From contig JAUXRX010000002.1 of NCBI GenBank assembly GCA_030681645.1, positions 371,250 to 435,249 of the forward strand: a stretch of 64,000 nucleotides of DNA. The letters run 5' to 3'. The translations under genes and the position numbers were made by a program. Source of the DNA: Archangium sp. (GTDB taxonomy: Bacteria; Myxococcota; Myxococcia; Myxococcales; Myxococcaceae). Of this stretch, positions 1 through 8,740 are shown piece after piece; the first letter of the stretch is position 1, and each line of letters starts with the position of its first letter. The notes beneath the pieces were generated by a model. It ran no database searches. It was not told the DNA's origin and was given only the letters and a program-made list of their open reading frames with translations.

Positions 1-522
1 CGCGCTGCGCGCCGCGAGCCACCCCCCGACGGTGCTGCACGCGATGGAAGACGGGAAGTGACCCAGCGTCCACCCGCGGGAATTGAGCTTGCGCTCGAGC
101 GTCTCACCGAGCACCCCGGCCCCGACCTCGACCGCGCGGTGCGCCGCGTCGACCTCGCCGATCGAGTCGAAGCGCTTCAGGTCCATCGTCACGCCGCCGT
201 TGATCGCCCAGGTGCCGCCGCACACGCCCGAGCCCGAGCCGTAGGGGATCACGGCCAGCTTCCGCCGCCTCGCCAGCTTGATCACCTTGCTGACTTCGTC
301 CTCGCTGCCGGGCCACACCACCGCGTCGGGCGGGGGCGGAATGCGGCCCTGGCGGATCCACAGCAGGGCCAACGGCCACAGATCGCGGGCGTAGCTGAGC
401 CGGTCGAGATCGTCGGTCGAGGCCCTGCCGCCGACGGCCGCGAGCAGCTCGGGCTTCGCCTCGATCACCTGGGGCCGGGGCGGAGGCAGCTTGGCCGCAA
501 GCACGGTCGGCAGGCGCGTCAT
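1..522 (-). CDS. FAD-linked oxidase, alkyl-DHAP synthase/GlcD-like (3' part outside window)
   Basis: The N-terminal 174 codons of a PCMH-type FAD-binding oxidase, read leftward off the window edge. The start is ATG at 522; a TAG lies a few codons upstream in frame, so no earlier canonical start exists. Visible features: a leader with an RDLWP segment, then the FAD PP-loop-like stretch PYGSGSGVCGG (about residues 97-107) and GHFPSSIACSTVGGW (about 155-169). These are typical of the alkyldihydroxyacetonephosphate synthase/glycolate oxidase GlcD superfamily. Family knowledge: such enzymes use FAD to oxidise 2-hydroxyacids or to exchange acyl for alkyl groups in ether-lipid synthesis. Ether lipids are known in myxobacteria, but the substrate here cannot be set without the C-terminal half. 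It is divergent from the MBL-fold gene at 611, with 88 bp between them for both promoters. Confidence 0.85.
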   Translation of the reverse strand, partial: MTRLPTVLAAKLPPPRPQVIEAKPELLAAVGGRASTDDLDRLSYARDLWPLALLWIRQGRIPPPPDAVVWPGSEDEVSKVIKLARRRKLAVIPYGSGSGVCGGTWAINGGVTMDLKRFDSIGEVDAAHRAVEVGAGVLGETLERKLNSRGWTLGHFPSSIACSTVGGWLAARSA

Positions 523-610
523 CAGGCGGCCGTTCTACCACTCCTGATCAGCGCCGATGGCACCGAAACCTTGCTCGACTGAGGGGGGCGCGGGGAATAG
601 AGCGAAGGGC

Positions 611-1690
611 ATGGTGCGCCGTTTCCGTCGCAGCGCGATGGGCCTCCTGGCGGTCCTCGGCGCTCTCTTCTTCGCCGCGATGGGCGTGGGCTGCGCGTTG
701 TCCGCACCGACCTGGAAGGGCTCGCCCAACGGACACTTCGACGGGGTGAAGTTCGTCTCGCCCGGTGGGCCGGAGCGGTTCCCCGACGGCGGCGGCGCGA
801 TCGGCTCGTTCTTCAAGTGGCAGCGTGAGAGCCAGCGCGGGCCCTGGGGCGCCTACCGCGAGGAGCCGTACGGCGCGCCCCCCCCACGCGAGGTGCCCCC
901 CGGGGCGATGCGCGTCACCTTCATCAACCACGCCACCACGCTCATCCAGGCCGACGGCGTGAACGTGCTCACCGACCCCATCTATTCCGAGCGCGCGAGC
1001 CCCTTCGACTTCGTGGGCCCGAAGCGGGTGCGGCCTCCGGGCATCCGCTTCACCGATCTCCCGCGCATCGACGCGGTGGTGATCTCGCACAACCACTACG
1101 ATCACCTGAACCTGGCCACCCTGCGCCGCATCGCGGACACCTGGCCGGCCGTGCGCATCTTCGTGGGCCTGGGCACGAAGGCGTTCCTCGAAAGCAAGGG
1201 GCTCACCAACGTGGTCGAGCTCGACTGGTGGGACTCGCGCGAGCTGGGCGCCCTCACGGTGCGCAGCGTGCCCAACCAGCACTTCTCCAACCGGGGCCTC
1301 TTCGACCAGGACGGCACGCTGTGGACCGCGTGGGTGCTCGAGGGCAAGGGCGGCAAGGCGTACTTCGGCGGCGACACCGGCTACGGGCCGCACTTCAGGG
1401 CGGTGCACGAGAAGCTGGGCCCGATGCGGCTCGCCGTGTTGCCGATCGGCGCGTACCGCCCCGAGTGGTTCATGGGCCCGGTGCACATGTCACCGAAGGA
1501 AGCGGTGCAGGCCGCGCTCGATCTCCACGCCACGGTGGCGGTGCCGATGCACTACGGCACCTTCCCCCTGGCCGACGACGGTGAAACCGAGGCGGTGGAG
1601 ACGCTGAACGCCGCCCTCGCCGCGCAGCCCGCGCCCTTCGTCGTGCTGGGGTTTGGTGAAGGTCGTGATGTGCCGGAGGTACAACCGTGA
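611..1690 (+). CDS. MBL-fold hydrolase, NAPE-PLD-like, putative exported/lipoprotein
   Basis: A 359-aa metallo-beta-lactamase fold protein. The metal site is clear: HNHYDHL near residue 160 (HxHxDH), NQHFSNRGLFD near 222, GGDTGY near 253 and a late MHYGTF near 313. The NQHFS and GGDTGY segments match the NAPE-hydrolysing phospholipase D / UlaG-like branch. An N-terminal hydrophobic segment follows Arg residues (MVRRFRRS, then LLAVLGALFF) and ends at VGC, so it may be a signal anchor or weak lipobox. The ATG at 611 is preferred to 557 because the extra 18 residues are low-complexity and GAAGGG lies just upstream. The stop overlaps the GTG start of the next gene (GTGA), so the two are co-transcribed. 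The lipid substrate is inferred from family only. Confidence 0.88.
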   Translation: MVRRFRRSAMGLLAVLGALFFAAMGVGCALSAPTWKGSPNGHFDGVKFVSPGGPERFPDGGGAIGSFFKWQRESQRGPWGAYREEPYGAPPPREVPPGAMRVTFINHATTLIQADGVNVLTDPIYSERASPFDFVGPKRVRPPGIRFTDLPRIDAVVISHNHYDHLNLATLRRIADTWPAVRIFVGLGTKAFLESKGLTNVVELDWWDSRELGALTVRSVPNQHFSNRGLFDQDGTLWTAWVLEGKGGKAYFGGDTGYGPHFRAVHEKLGPMRLAVLPIGAYRPEWFMGPVHMSPKEAVQAALDLHATVAVPMHYGTFPLADDGETEAVETLNAALAAQPAPFVVLGFGEGRDVPEVQP

Positions 1691-3702
1691 ACTGGCGCCT
1701 GCTCCTCGTCGTCGTCCTGGCTGGCTGTTCCACCGAGCGGGAGGCGGCGATCGGCGTGACCGTCAGCCTCGAGCCCGGCATCGTCTCCACGCACGTGGTG
1801 GTGACGGCGCAGGGCGGCGAGGTGACGCGCAAGACCCGCTGCATTCCCATCGCGGGCCAGCGCTTCCTCGACGTCGGCGTGGCGCAACGAGACCTGCCCG
1901 CGACCGTGATGCTCAGCGCCGAGGGCTTCAGCGACGCCGACTGCCAGCGGGCGACCGACCCCATCGAGAACGCGGTGGCCATCGAGCGGCGCTTTCGCAA
2001 GGGGCTGATCATCGACGCGCCGCTGGTGCTGCGGCAGGTGCGCCCGGCCATCGAGACCAACTGCGCCAACGGCCTCGACGACGACGCCGACGGCCAGCTC
2101 GACTGCCTCGACCTCGACTGCACCGATCGCACCTGTTCCACCGGCAACGCCTGCGTCACCGGGCAGACCTGCAGCAACGGCGGGTGCCAGGGTGGCCAGC
2201 AGGTGGCGTGCAACTCGCCTCCGTCGGGCTGCTTCATGGCGGGCGGGCTGTGCGTGGTCGATGCGGGCTGCCGCTACCTCGCGATGCCGGGCAACACCTG
2301 CGACGACGGCAGCGACTGCACCACCACCGATCGCTGCGACACCGTGGGCGCGTGCGTGGGCCAGGTGCGCCAGTGCACCATGCCTCCCGCGGGCCAGTGC
2401 TGGGCGGCCGCGGGCGTGTGCGTGGCCGACGCGGGGTGCAGCTACCAGCCCGACGTCGGCGCGACCTGCGACGACCGGCAGAACTGCACCATCGACGATC
2501 GATGCACCGGCGACGCGGGCTGCGCGGGCACGCCCGTCACCTGCGCGGCGCGCGAGTGCTCGGTGCCTTCAGGCACCTGCACCGCCGACGGGGGCTGCCT
2601 CTACGACGCGCTCGATGCGGGGCTCGCGTGTGGCGACGGCGGCGCCTGCAACGTCCAGGGGGCGTGCCTGCCGCCCTTCCCCTTCGTGCCGTCGAACGTG
2701 GCGATCAACGACATCCCCGCGCCGTCGAGCGGGAAGGTCACCTTCGACTGCGGCACCACGGTGATCGACACCGGCGCCGCGGGCACGCCCTCGGTCACCA
2801 ACTACTGCCCGGGCCAGCCGATGTTCGGCGCGGCCAGCATCACGCAGCAGGGGGGCATCGCGACGGTGGTGCTCGCGTTCGAGGATCTCGAGGTCGCCGG
2901 CGGCAACACCCTGTCGATCATCGGGGTGCGGCCCGCGATCATCGTGTCGATGAAGGACATCCTGGTGCTCGGCGCGGTCCAGGTCGCGGCCGGCGCACAG
3001 CCTTGCGCGGGCGGCGGCATGGGCGTGGGCGCGAACGGTGGGGGCAGCCCGCTGCAGTACAAGTCGGGCGGTGGCGGCGGCGGCTTCTCCACGGTGGGTG
3101 GCCCGGGGGGTTCCGTCGCGGGGGGCCCGGCGGGCGGCGCCGGCGGGGTGGTCAACCTGGGTGCGCAGCTGCGCGGCGGCTGCCCCGGGGGGCTGGGCGG
3201 CGGCAGCAGCGCGCGGCCGTCCGCGGGTGGCGGCGCGCTCCAGCTCGTGGCCCGGCAGACCATCACCATCGCGGGCATCATCAACTCGCCGGGCCAGGGT
3301 GGTGAAGGCGGCGGCTTCGGCAACGGCGGAAATGGCGGCGGCAGCGGTGGCGATCTGCTGCTCGAGGCGCAGTCGATCGTCGCCTCGTCGGGCGGGCTCA
3401 CCTGCAACGGTGGGGGCGGCGGCGAGGCCGGCACGCAGAACGCCGGCCAGCCGGGCCAGCTCACCACCACCCAGGCGCGCGGCGGCACCGACAGCTTCGC
3501 GGGCGGCGCGGGCGGAGACGGCGCGGTGGAAGGCACCGGGGCTGATCCCGGCGAAGGCGCGACCCTGCTGGCAGGCGGCGGCGGCGGTGGAGGCGGGCTG
3601 GGGCGCATCCGCTTCAACGTGACCAACTCGTGCAACATCGGGCCGCAGGTGACGCTCACGCCCGCGCCCCTCAGCAATCGACCCGACGCCGGCTGTCCCT
3701 GA
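1687..3702 (+). CDS. Cys-rich, Gly-rich surface lipoprotein with MopE-like metal-binding motif
   Basis: A 671-aa lipoprotein. The signal peptide ends in the lipobox LAGC (Cys about residue 14). Residues about 15-110 form a beta-rich domain. Next comes a Cys/Asp motif, NGLDDDADGQLDC, of the type annotated as a putative metal-binding motif in MopE and many myxobacterial surface proteins. Residues about 140-330 hold repeated Cys modules with DGSDCTTTDRC-like units (three similar blocks beginning near 2293, 2467 and 2566). The last 350 residues are strongly Gly-rich (GGGGGG runs) and resemble secreted Gly-rich myxobacterial proteins with a parallel-beta or right-handed helical region. GTG start at 1687 overlaps the previous stop by 4 bp. 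The role is unknown; disulfides and calcium binding are inferred. The skewed composition produces long antisense ORFs here that are not real. Confidence 0.85.
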   Translation: MNWRLLLVVVLAGCSTEREAAIGVTVSLEPGIVSTHVVVTAQGGEVTRKTRCIPIAGQRFLDVGVAQRDLPATVMLSAEGFSDADCQRATDPIENAVAIERRFRKGLIIDAPLVLRQVRPAIETNCANGLDDDADGQLDCLDLDCTDRTCSTGNACVTGQTCSNGGCQGGQQVACNSPPSGCFMAGGLCVVDAGCRYLAMPGNTCDDGSDCTTTDRCDTVGACVGQVRQCTMPPAGQCWAAAGVCVADAGCSYQPDVGATCDDRQNCTIDDRCTGDAGCAGTPVTCAARECSVPSGTCTADGGCLYDALDAGLACGDGGACNVQGACLPPFPFVPSNVAINDIPAPSSGKVTFDCGTTVIDTGAAGTPSVTNYCPGQPMFGAASITQQGGIATVVLAFEDLEVAGGNTLSIIGVRPAIIVSMKDILVLGAVQVAAGAQPCAGGGMGVGANGGGSPLQYKSGGGGGGFSTVGGPGGSVAGGPAGGAGGVVNLGAQLRGGCPGGLGGGSSARPSAGGGALQLVARQTITIAGIINSPGQGGEGGGFGNGGNGGGSGGDLLLEAQSIVASSGGLTCNGGGGGEAGTQNAGQPGQLTTTQARGGTDSFAGGAGGDGAVEGTGADPGEGATLLAGGGGGGGGLGRIRFNVTNSCNIGPQVTLTPAPLSNRPDAGCP

Positions 3703-3707
3703 TCCGC

Positions 3708-4691
3708 ATGCCCTTCGACTTCCCGCCCGACTCCCCGCTCCACCAGTTCACCGTCGACGAGCTGCGGGCCATCTTCGCCGCCGGCCGCGAGCGGAGCTGC
3801 GCCGTCGACGAGGTGCTCGTCACCGAGGGCGAGCGCGGCGATTCGATGTTCTTCGTGCTCGACGGCTTCGTGGGCGCGCGCCTCGACAGCGGGGCGATGG
3901 TGCGCAGCTACCCGCCGGGCAGCTACTTCGGCGAGCTCTCGTTCATCAACCCGGGGCACCTGCGCAGCGCGACGATCATCGCCACCACGAAGGCCCAGGT
4001 GCTGGTGGTCGACCAGGCGAGCGTGTCGTCGCTGCTCGAGACGCACCCCAAGGTCATCTTCACCCTGCTCCGGCGCGCCTGTGCCTTCCTGGTCGACGCC
4101 GAGCGCAACCTCATCTCGGACCTGCGGCGCCGCAACCTCGAGCTGCAGGAGACGCTCAAGAAGCTCGACCACACCCGCCACCGCTTGAGCCAGGAGGAGC
4201 TCGCGTCCCGCACCGATCCGCTCACCGGCCTCTTCAACCGCCGCGCCTTCGATCTCGAGCTGGCGGGCTTCATCGAGCGCGCGGTCGGGCTCAAGAGCAC
4301 GCTGGCGCTGCTGGTGATGGACCTCGACGAGTTCAAGGGCGTCAACGACACCCTGGGGCACGTGGCCGGCGACGCGGTGCTGCGCGAGGCGGGGAAGATC
4401 CTCAAGAGCGGGGTTCGCCAGAGTGACCTGCCCTGCCGCTTCGGTGGCGACGAGTTCGTGGTCCTGCTCGCCGACGTCGACGAGGCCGCGGCGCGCGAGA
4501 AGGGCGAGGCGTTGCGCCTGGCCATCAGCGAGATGGCGCACGTGGGCAACGATCAGGGGCTGCGCGTCACCGCCACGATGGGCGGCACGTTGTTCCGCGC
4601 AGGCGAGACGGCCGAGGTCTTCCTCGACCGGGCAGACCAGGCGCTCAACGCCGCCAAGCGCGCGGGGCGCCGCCGGCTCACCTGGGACTGA
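3708..4691 (+). CDS. cNMP-binding domain diguanylate cyclase (GGDEF)
   Basis: A 327-aa two-domain signalling protein. Residues about 10-130 form a Crp-type cyclic-nucleotide-binding beta-roll with a recognisable phosphate-binding cassette (FGELSF then RSAT). A short helical linker (about 135-170, heptad-like) leads to a GGDEF domain at about 173-325 with DPLTGLFNRR, intact GGDEF near 246-250 and the inhibitory I-site RQSD exactly five residues before it. It is therefore predicted to make c-di-GMP from two GTP and to be product-inhibited, with output tuned by a cyclic nucleotide or a degenerate ligand. ATG 3708 is chosen because the in-frame extension to 3630 lies inside the previous gene. It starts 5 bp after the lipoprotein stop, so it may belong to that operon. 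Confidence 0.93.
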   Translation: MPFDFPPDSPLHQFTVDELRAIFAAGRERSCAVDEVLVTEGERGDSMFFVLDGFVGARLDSGAMVRSYPPGSYFGELSFINPGHLRSATIIATTKAQVLVVDQASVSSLLETHPKVIFTLLRRACAFLVDAERNLISDLRRRNLELQETLKKLDHTRHRLSQEELASRTDPLTGLFNRRAFDLELAGFIERAVGLKSTLALLVMDLDEFKGVNDTLGHVAGDAVLREAGKILKSGVRQSDLPCRFGGDEFVVLLADVDEAAAREKGEALRLAISEMAHVGNDQGLRVTATMGGTLFRAGETAEVFLDRADQALNAAKRAGRRRLTWD

Positions 4692-4773
4692 CTCGCCGAA
4701 CGCGCGAGTACCTCTTCATGGCGGAGCTCGGACTACGCGCCCTCGAAGGGTGAGCACCTCGTCGAGCCAAGGC

Positions 4774-6102
4774 TCAGCGTCCCAGGGTGAAGCGGAGCGC
4801 GTCCTCGAGCATCGGGTGCACGAAGCGGAAGCCGGCGGCGGTGAGGCGGTTGGGCAACACCCGCTGGCTGGCCATCAGCGCGCCGTCGGCGAGCTCACCG
4901 AACAGCGCGCGGAGCACGAAGGCAGGCAGCGGCGCGAAGGACGGCCGCGAGATCACCCGGCCCAGCACGTGGGCGTACTCGAGGCTGGTCACCGGGTGCG
5001 GCGCGACGGCGTTGATCGGTCCCGTCACCGAGTCGGTGTAGGCGGCGAAGAGGATCACGCCGAGCAGGTCCTCGAGCGAGATCCAGCTCTGCCAGCCCTT
5101 GCCCCCCGCGATCGGCCCGCCCGCGCCGACCTTGAACGCAGGGAGCAGCTTCGAGAGCGCCCCACCCTGCGCGGCCTGCACCAGGCCGATGCGCAACGGC
5201 ACCACCCGCGGCGCCGCGCCCAGGGCCGCGGCTTCCCAGTCGGTGCAGAGCTTCGCGAGGAAGGCCGCGCCCGTCTCCGCCGGCTCCCCGACCTTCGAGT
5301 CTTCGGTGAGCTGCTCGTCGCCGCGATCTCCGTAGATGCCGATGGCCGAGCCCTGCAGCCAGACCTTCGGCTTGCGCTTCATCGCGGCCATCAGCTTGCG
5401 GGTGTAGTCGATGCGGCTGTCGACGAGCAGCCGCTTGCGCTCCGGGGTCCACCGGGCGTCGGCGACTCCGGCCCCGGCCAGGTTCACCACCACGTCGGCG
5501 CCCTCGAGCGCGCTGGCGTCGAAGTCGGTGCCGGTGCGCTTCACCGCGCGCACCGTGTGTCCGCCCGTGGTGAGGAACGGGATCAACGCGGTCGCGACCA
5601 GGCCGCTCGCGCCGGTGATCGCGAAGGTGAGGCGCGGCCTGGCTGCGAAGGCCGCGTGCCGGGTGAGATCGCTGCGGGTCAGCGCGTGCCGGAAGGCGAA
5701 CATGCGCTCGAGGGTGGAGACGGTGAAGCGGTCTCCGAAGAACGAGCCGACGCCCCCCAGCGGCAGCTCGTACTCGATCTGATCGACGAGCTCGCTGGTG
5801 CCGTCGGGCTTCGGCTCGAAGCGGTGCGTGTGCACCCACTTCTTGAAGGGTCCGCTCTTCTGCTCGTCGCGGAACATGCGCCCGGGCTCGTACGCGGTGT
5901 GCTCGGCCACCCAGCGTTGTCCGAGGGGGCCGATGCCGGTGATGACGGTGCGGGCGCCGACCTCGAGGCCGCCCGTGCGCTCTTCGACCGTCACCGGCGC
6001 GAAGGGCGGGTTGAGGCGCTCGAACGCGCCGGGCCGCCCGTGCCAGGCGCAGAGCTCGTCAGCCGTCACCGGCATGAGGGTGCGCCGCTCGAAGGTGGGC
6101 AT
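4774..6102 (-). CDS. SRPBCC domain fused to TIGR01777-type SDR (YfcH/SDR39U1-like)
   Basis: A 442-aa fusion. Residues about 1-145 look like an SRPBCC/START-type ligand-binding domain (SELVDQIEYELP, FFGDRF). Residues about 155-442 are an extended SDR of the TIGR01777 (YfcH, SDR39U1) family with the nucleotide loop TGASGLVATALIP, NLAGAGVADARWTPERK, the QGSAIGIYGDRG segment containing the YG pair, and the C-terminal GFRFVHPMLEDAL. The family binds NADP; its physiological substrate is not established. Start ATG 6102; no strong Shine-Dalgarno is seen. It converges with the GGDEF gene, leaving 82 bp between them with no obvious terminator, and lies 35 bp upstream of the next leftward reading frame end. 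Confidence 0.9.
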   Translation of the reverse strand: MPTFERRTLMPVTADELCAWHGRPGAFERLNPPFAPVTVEERTGGLEVGARTVITGIGPLGQRWVAEHTAYEPGRMFRDEQKSGPFKKWVHTHRFEPKPDGTSELVDQIEYELPLGGVGSFFGDRFTVSTLERMFAFRHALTRSDLTRHAAFAARPRLTFAITGASGLVATALIPFLTTGGHTVRAVKRTGTDFDASALEGADVVVNLAGAGVADARWTPERKRLLVDSRIDYTRKLMAAMKRKPKVWLQGSAIGIYGDRGDEQLTEDSKVGEPAETGAAFLAKLCTDWEAAALGAAPRVVPLRIGLVQAAQGGALSKLLPAFKVGAGGPIAGGKGWQSWISLEDLLGVILFAAYTDSVTGPINAVAPHPVTSLEYAHVLGRVISRPSFAPLPAFVLRALFGELADGALMASQRVLPNRLTAAGFRFVHPMLEDALRFTLGR

Positions 6103-6137
6103 GGCAGTGAGTAACCCGGCGGACGCCGGGCAGCCAC

Positions 6138-6737
6138 TCAGCCGGGCTTCTTCACCCGTCGAAAGTGCCCACCGATGCTGGGTCGCGCGGCGACGGGGAG
6201 GCGGCGCCGCCAGAACGTGGGCCCGGGGCCGAGCCAGGTCAGCTCCTCGAGCTCGGGCGCGCCATCGCCGAACACGGAGCGGAGCAGGACGTCAGCGCGC
6301 TGCCGCCCCTCGTCCTGGTCGCCGGAATCGGAGTCGGGGTCCCACCTCACGAACGGCTTCCCGCAGGCAAAGAGGGCGCCACAATCGGAGATCGAGCTGT
6401 CGACGAGGAACGCGGCTTCCACGCCTTCCGCGTGGGCCAGGAGCGCGATGGTGAGGAGGAAGGGATCGACGTCCTCATCGCTGGCGCCAGCCGGGAGGGC
6501 CGGCAGATCATGAACCCGGCCCTGGGGCGCCTCGACCTGCGGCACCTCGACGCCGACGCTCTGGCGCGAGAGAAAAACGGTGGTGAAGGGAGCTGCGTCT
6601 TCGTCTTCACGCCCCGCCGCGGCGAGCACGGGGTGACGGACGATCTCCAGCCGCGCCAGGGCGGTGCCCGCCCAGCGGTCGAGGGTGGCCTCGGAAGGCC
6701 GCCCGCGCAGCAGCGCCAGTTGAACGCTGAAGCCCAC
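6138..6737 (-). CDS. hypothetical protein, coupled to aspS
   Basis: A 199-aa protein that I do not recognise. It starts with GTG at 6737, one base after the aspS stop, so it is translationally coupled and in the aspS operon. No signal peptide or membrane segment is seen. The composition is ordinary and the middle is acidic (DPDSDSGDQDEGRQRAD). Two Cys residues lie close together (SDCGALFACGKPF). The C-terminus is Arg-rich. Third-position GC bias in this frame supports coding. Strict coupling to a tRNA synthetase does not by itself prove a translation role. Confidence 0.7.
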   Translation of the reverse strand: MGFSVQLALLRGRPSEATLDRWAGTALARLEIVRHPVLAAAGREDEDAAPFTTVFLSRQSVGVEVPQVEAPQGRVHDLPALPAGASDEDVDPFLLTIALLAHAEGVEAAFLVDSSISDCGALFACGKPFVRWDPDSDSGDQDEGRQRADVLLRSVFGDGAPELEELTWLGPGPTFWRRRLPVAARPSIGGHFRRVKKPG

Positions 6738-6738
6738 C

Positions 6739-8697
6739 TCAGCTCTTCGTGGGCGGAACTGACTTCACGTACAGATCGCGCAGCTGCTTCTCGTCGACGT
6801 CGCCGGGCGCCTGGGTCATCAGGTCGGTGCCCTTCTGCGTCTTGGGGAAGGGGATCACGTCGCGCAGCGACTCGGTCTCGGTGATGAGGAACGCGAGCCG
6901 GTCCATACCCAGCGCGAGCCCACCGTGCGGAGGCGCGCCGAAGCGCAGCGCGTCGAGCAGGAAGCCGAACTTGCTGCGGGCGTCTTCGTCGCTGATGCCC
7001 ATCGCCTTGAAGACCTTCTTCTGCACCTCGGGGTCGTGGAGGCGGATCGACCCGCCGCCGATCTCGAAGCCGTTGAGCACCACGTCGTAGCGGTAGCAGT
7101 AGACCTTCGCCGGATCGAACGTGTCGGGCTCGAGGTACTTGAGGCACTCGTCCATCGGGCGGGTGAAGGCGTGGTGCGCCGCGGCCCAGGTCTTCGACTC
7201 TTCGTCGTACTCGAACAGGGGCGGGTTCACGACCCACAGGAAGTTCCACTTCCCGCCCGCACCGAACTCCGGAATGAGCCAGAGCTTCTTGGCCAGGTAG
7301 ACCCGCAGGTTGGCCATGATGGTGTGGACCTTCGACTCAGGCCCGAACTGGAAGAGGATCAGGTCGCCCGGCTTCGCGCCGGTGGCCTCGAGGATCGCCG
7401 CCTTGAGCTCGGGCTTCGCCGTCTTGAACAGCGGCGCCTGGGTCCAGTCGCCGTTCTCGGCGATCTTCGCGCGCGCGAGGCCCTTGGCGCCCATGCCCAC
7501 CACGTAGGCCTCGAGCTCGTCGACGTCCTTGCGCGAGAGCTCGTGCGGAGGCGGGGGCACCTTGGCGGTGGGGTTGGGGTTCGCCTTGCGGAAGGCCTCT
7601 TCCTTCGCCTTGACCACGGTCGGGTCGTGCTGGCCGGCCGCGACGGGCGAGACCACCAGGGCCTTGATCAGGCCCTTCTGCTGCAGGGTCTCCCACATCG
7701 GTCCCACGCCACCGTCGGCGCCGAACTTCTCGATGATGCCGTTGAGCACCGTGTGCTGCATGCCGAAGCGCAGGTCGGGCTTGTCGTTGCCGAACTTCGA
7801 CATCGACTCGTCGAAGTCGAGCCGCGGGAACGGCGTGGGGAGGTCGATGGCGTGGACCTCTTTCCACATGCGCGCGAGGAGCCCTTCGATCATCCCGAAG
7901 ATGTCTTCCTGCGCCACGAAGGACATCTCGATGTCGATCTGGGTGAACTCGGGCTGGCGATCGAGGCGCAGATCTTCGTCGCGGAAGCACTTCACGATCT
8001 GGAAGTAGCGATCGAAGCCGGCCACCATGAAGAGCTGCTTGTAGAGCTGGGGCGACTCGGCCAGCGCGTAGAACTTTCCGGGATTGAGGCGCGAGGGCAC
8101 GAGGAAGTTGCGCGCGCCGCCGGGGGTGTAGCGGCCCATGAAGGGCGTCTCGAGCTCGAGGAAGCCGTTCTCGTGGAAGTAGCTGCGCGTGGCCGCGTTC
8201 ATCTTCGAGCGGGTGATGAGCTTCTTCTGCAGCGAGGGCCGGCGCAGGTCGAGGTAGCGGTGCTCGAGGCGCTTCTCTTCGCTGGTGGTGATGCTGCTGT
8301 TCTCGTTCACCTCGAACGGGGGCGTCTCCGACTTGTTGAAGACCTCGGCGTACGAGACGTAGACCTCGACCTCGCCGGTGGCGATGGCGGTGTTGGTCGC
8401 CGAGACCATCTCGCCCTTCTTGTTCTTCTGCATGCCGCGCGAGCGCACCTCGCCGCGAATGCCGACCACCCACTCGCTGCGGAACGACTCGGCCAGCGCG
8501 TGCGCGTCCTTCGAGATGCCGGGATCGAAGACCACCTGGGTCAAGCCGTCGCGGTCGCGGAGGTCGATGAAGATGAGACCGCCGAAGTCGCGGCGGTTCT
8601 GGACCCACCCGAACAGGATGGTGGTTGAACCGATGTCTTTTGCCCGCAGCGCCCCACAGGAGTGGGTGCGCTTCACCTTGCTGATGAACTCGCTCAT
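6739..8697 (-). CDS. aspS: aspartyl-tRNA synthetase, bacterial type
   Basis: Charges tRNA-Asp (and possibly tRNA-Asn) with aspartate in the cytosol. It is 652 aa, longer than the usual 580-600. Order: OB-fold anticodon domain (FGWVQNRRDFGGLIFIDLRDRDG), class II catalytic motif 1/2 region (ETPFMGRYTPGGARNFLVP, then FRDEDLRLDRQPEFTQID), a bacterial GAD insertion (about 330-470), and motif 3 (GGLALGMDRLAFL). The residue after NRRD, reported to influence tRNA-Asp versus tRNA-Asn discrimination, is Phe, not the common Leu or His. Extra length lies partly in the N-terminal domain (MQKNKKGEM) and partly in a Pro-rich GAD insert (NPTAKVPPPPHEL). Start ATG 8697; the downstream hypothetical gene is coupled. 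Confidence 0.97.
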   Translation of the reverse strand: MSEFISKVKRTHSCGALRAKDIGSTTILFGWVQNRRDFGGLIFIDLRDRDGLTQVVFDPGISKDAHALAESFRSEWVVGIRGEVRSRGMQKNKKGEMVSATNTAIATGEVEVYVSYAEVFNKSETPPFEVNENSSITTSEEKRLEHRYLDLRRPSLQKKLITRSKMNAATRSYFHENGFLELETPFMGRYTPGGARNFLVPSRLNPGKFYALAESPQLYKQLFMVAGFDRYFQIVKCFRDEDLRLDRQPEFTQIDIEMSFVAQEDIFGMIEGLLARMWKEVHAIDLPTPFPRLDFDESMSKFGNDKPDLRFGMQHTVLNGIIEKFGADGGVGPMWETLQQKGLIKALVVSPVAAGQHDPTVVKAKEEAFRKANPNPTAKVPPPPHELSRKDVDELEAYVVGMGAKGLARAKIAENGDWTQAPLFKTAKPELKAAILEATGAKPGDLILFQFGPESKVHTIMANLRVYLAKKLWLIPEFGAGGKWNFLWVVNPPLFEYDEESKTWAAAHHAFTRPMDECLKYLEPDTFDPAKVYCYRYDVVLNGFEIGGGSIRLHDPEVQKKVFKAMGISDEDARSKFGFLLDALRFGAPPHGGLALGMDRLAFLITETESLRDVIPFPKTQKGTDLMTQAPGDVDEKQLRDLYVKSVPPTKS

Positions 8698-8740
8698 GGA
8701 GTCGGCGAGTTATCAGAAATTCCGTAGTACAACCCGCTTC

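Noticed and set aside
2802..4541. 579-aa reverse ORF opposite the Gly-rich lipoprotein and GGDEF gene
   Set aside because: Low-complexity Pro/Arg/His translation and full overlap with two well-supported genes; a product of high GC3.
4423..6114. 563-aa forward ORF antisense to the SRPBCC-SDR gene
   Set aside because: Shadow of a well-supported gene; Arg/Glu-rich translation without domains.
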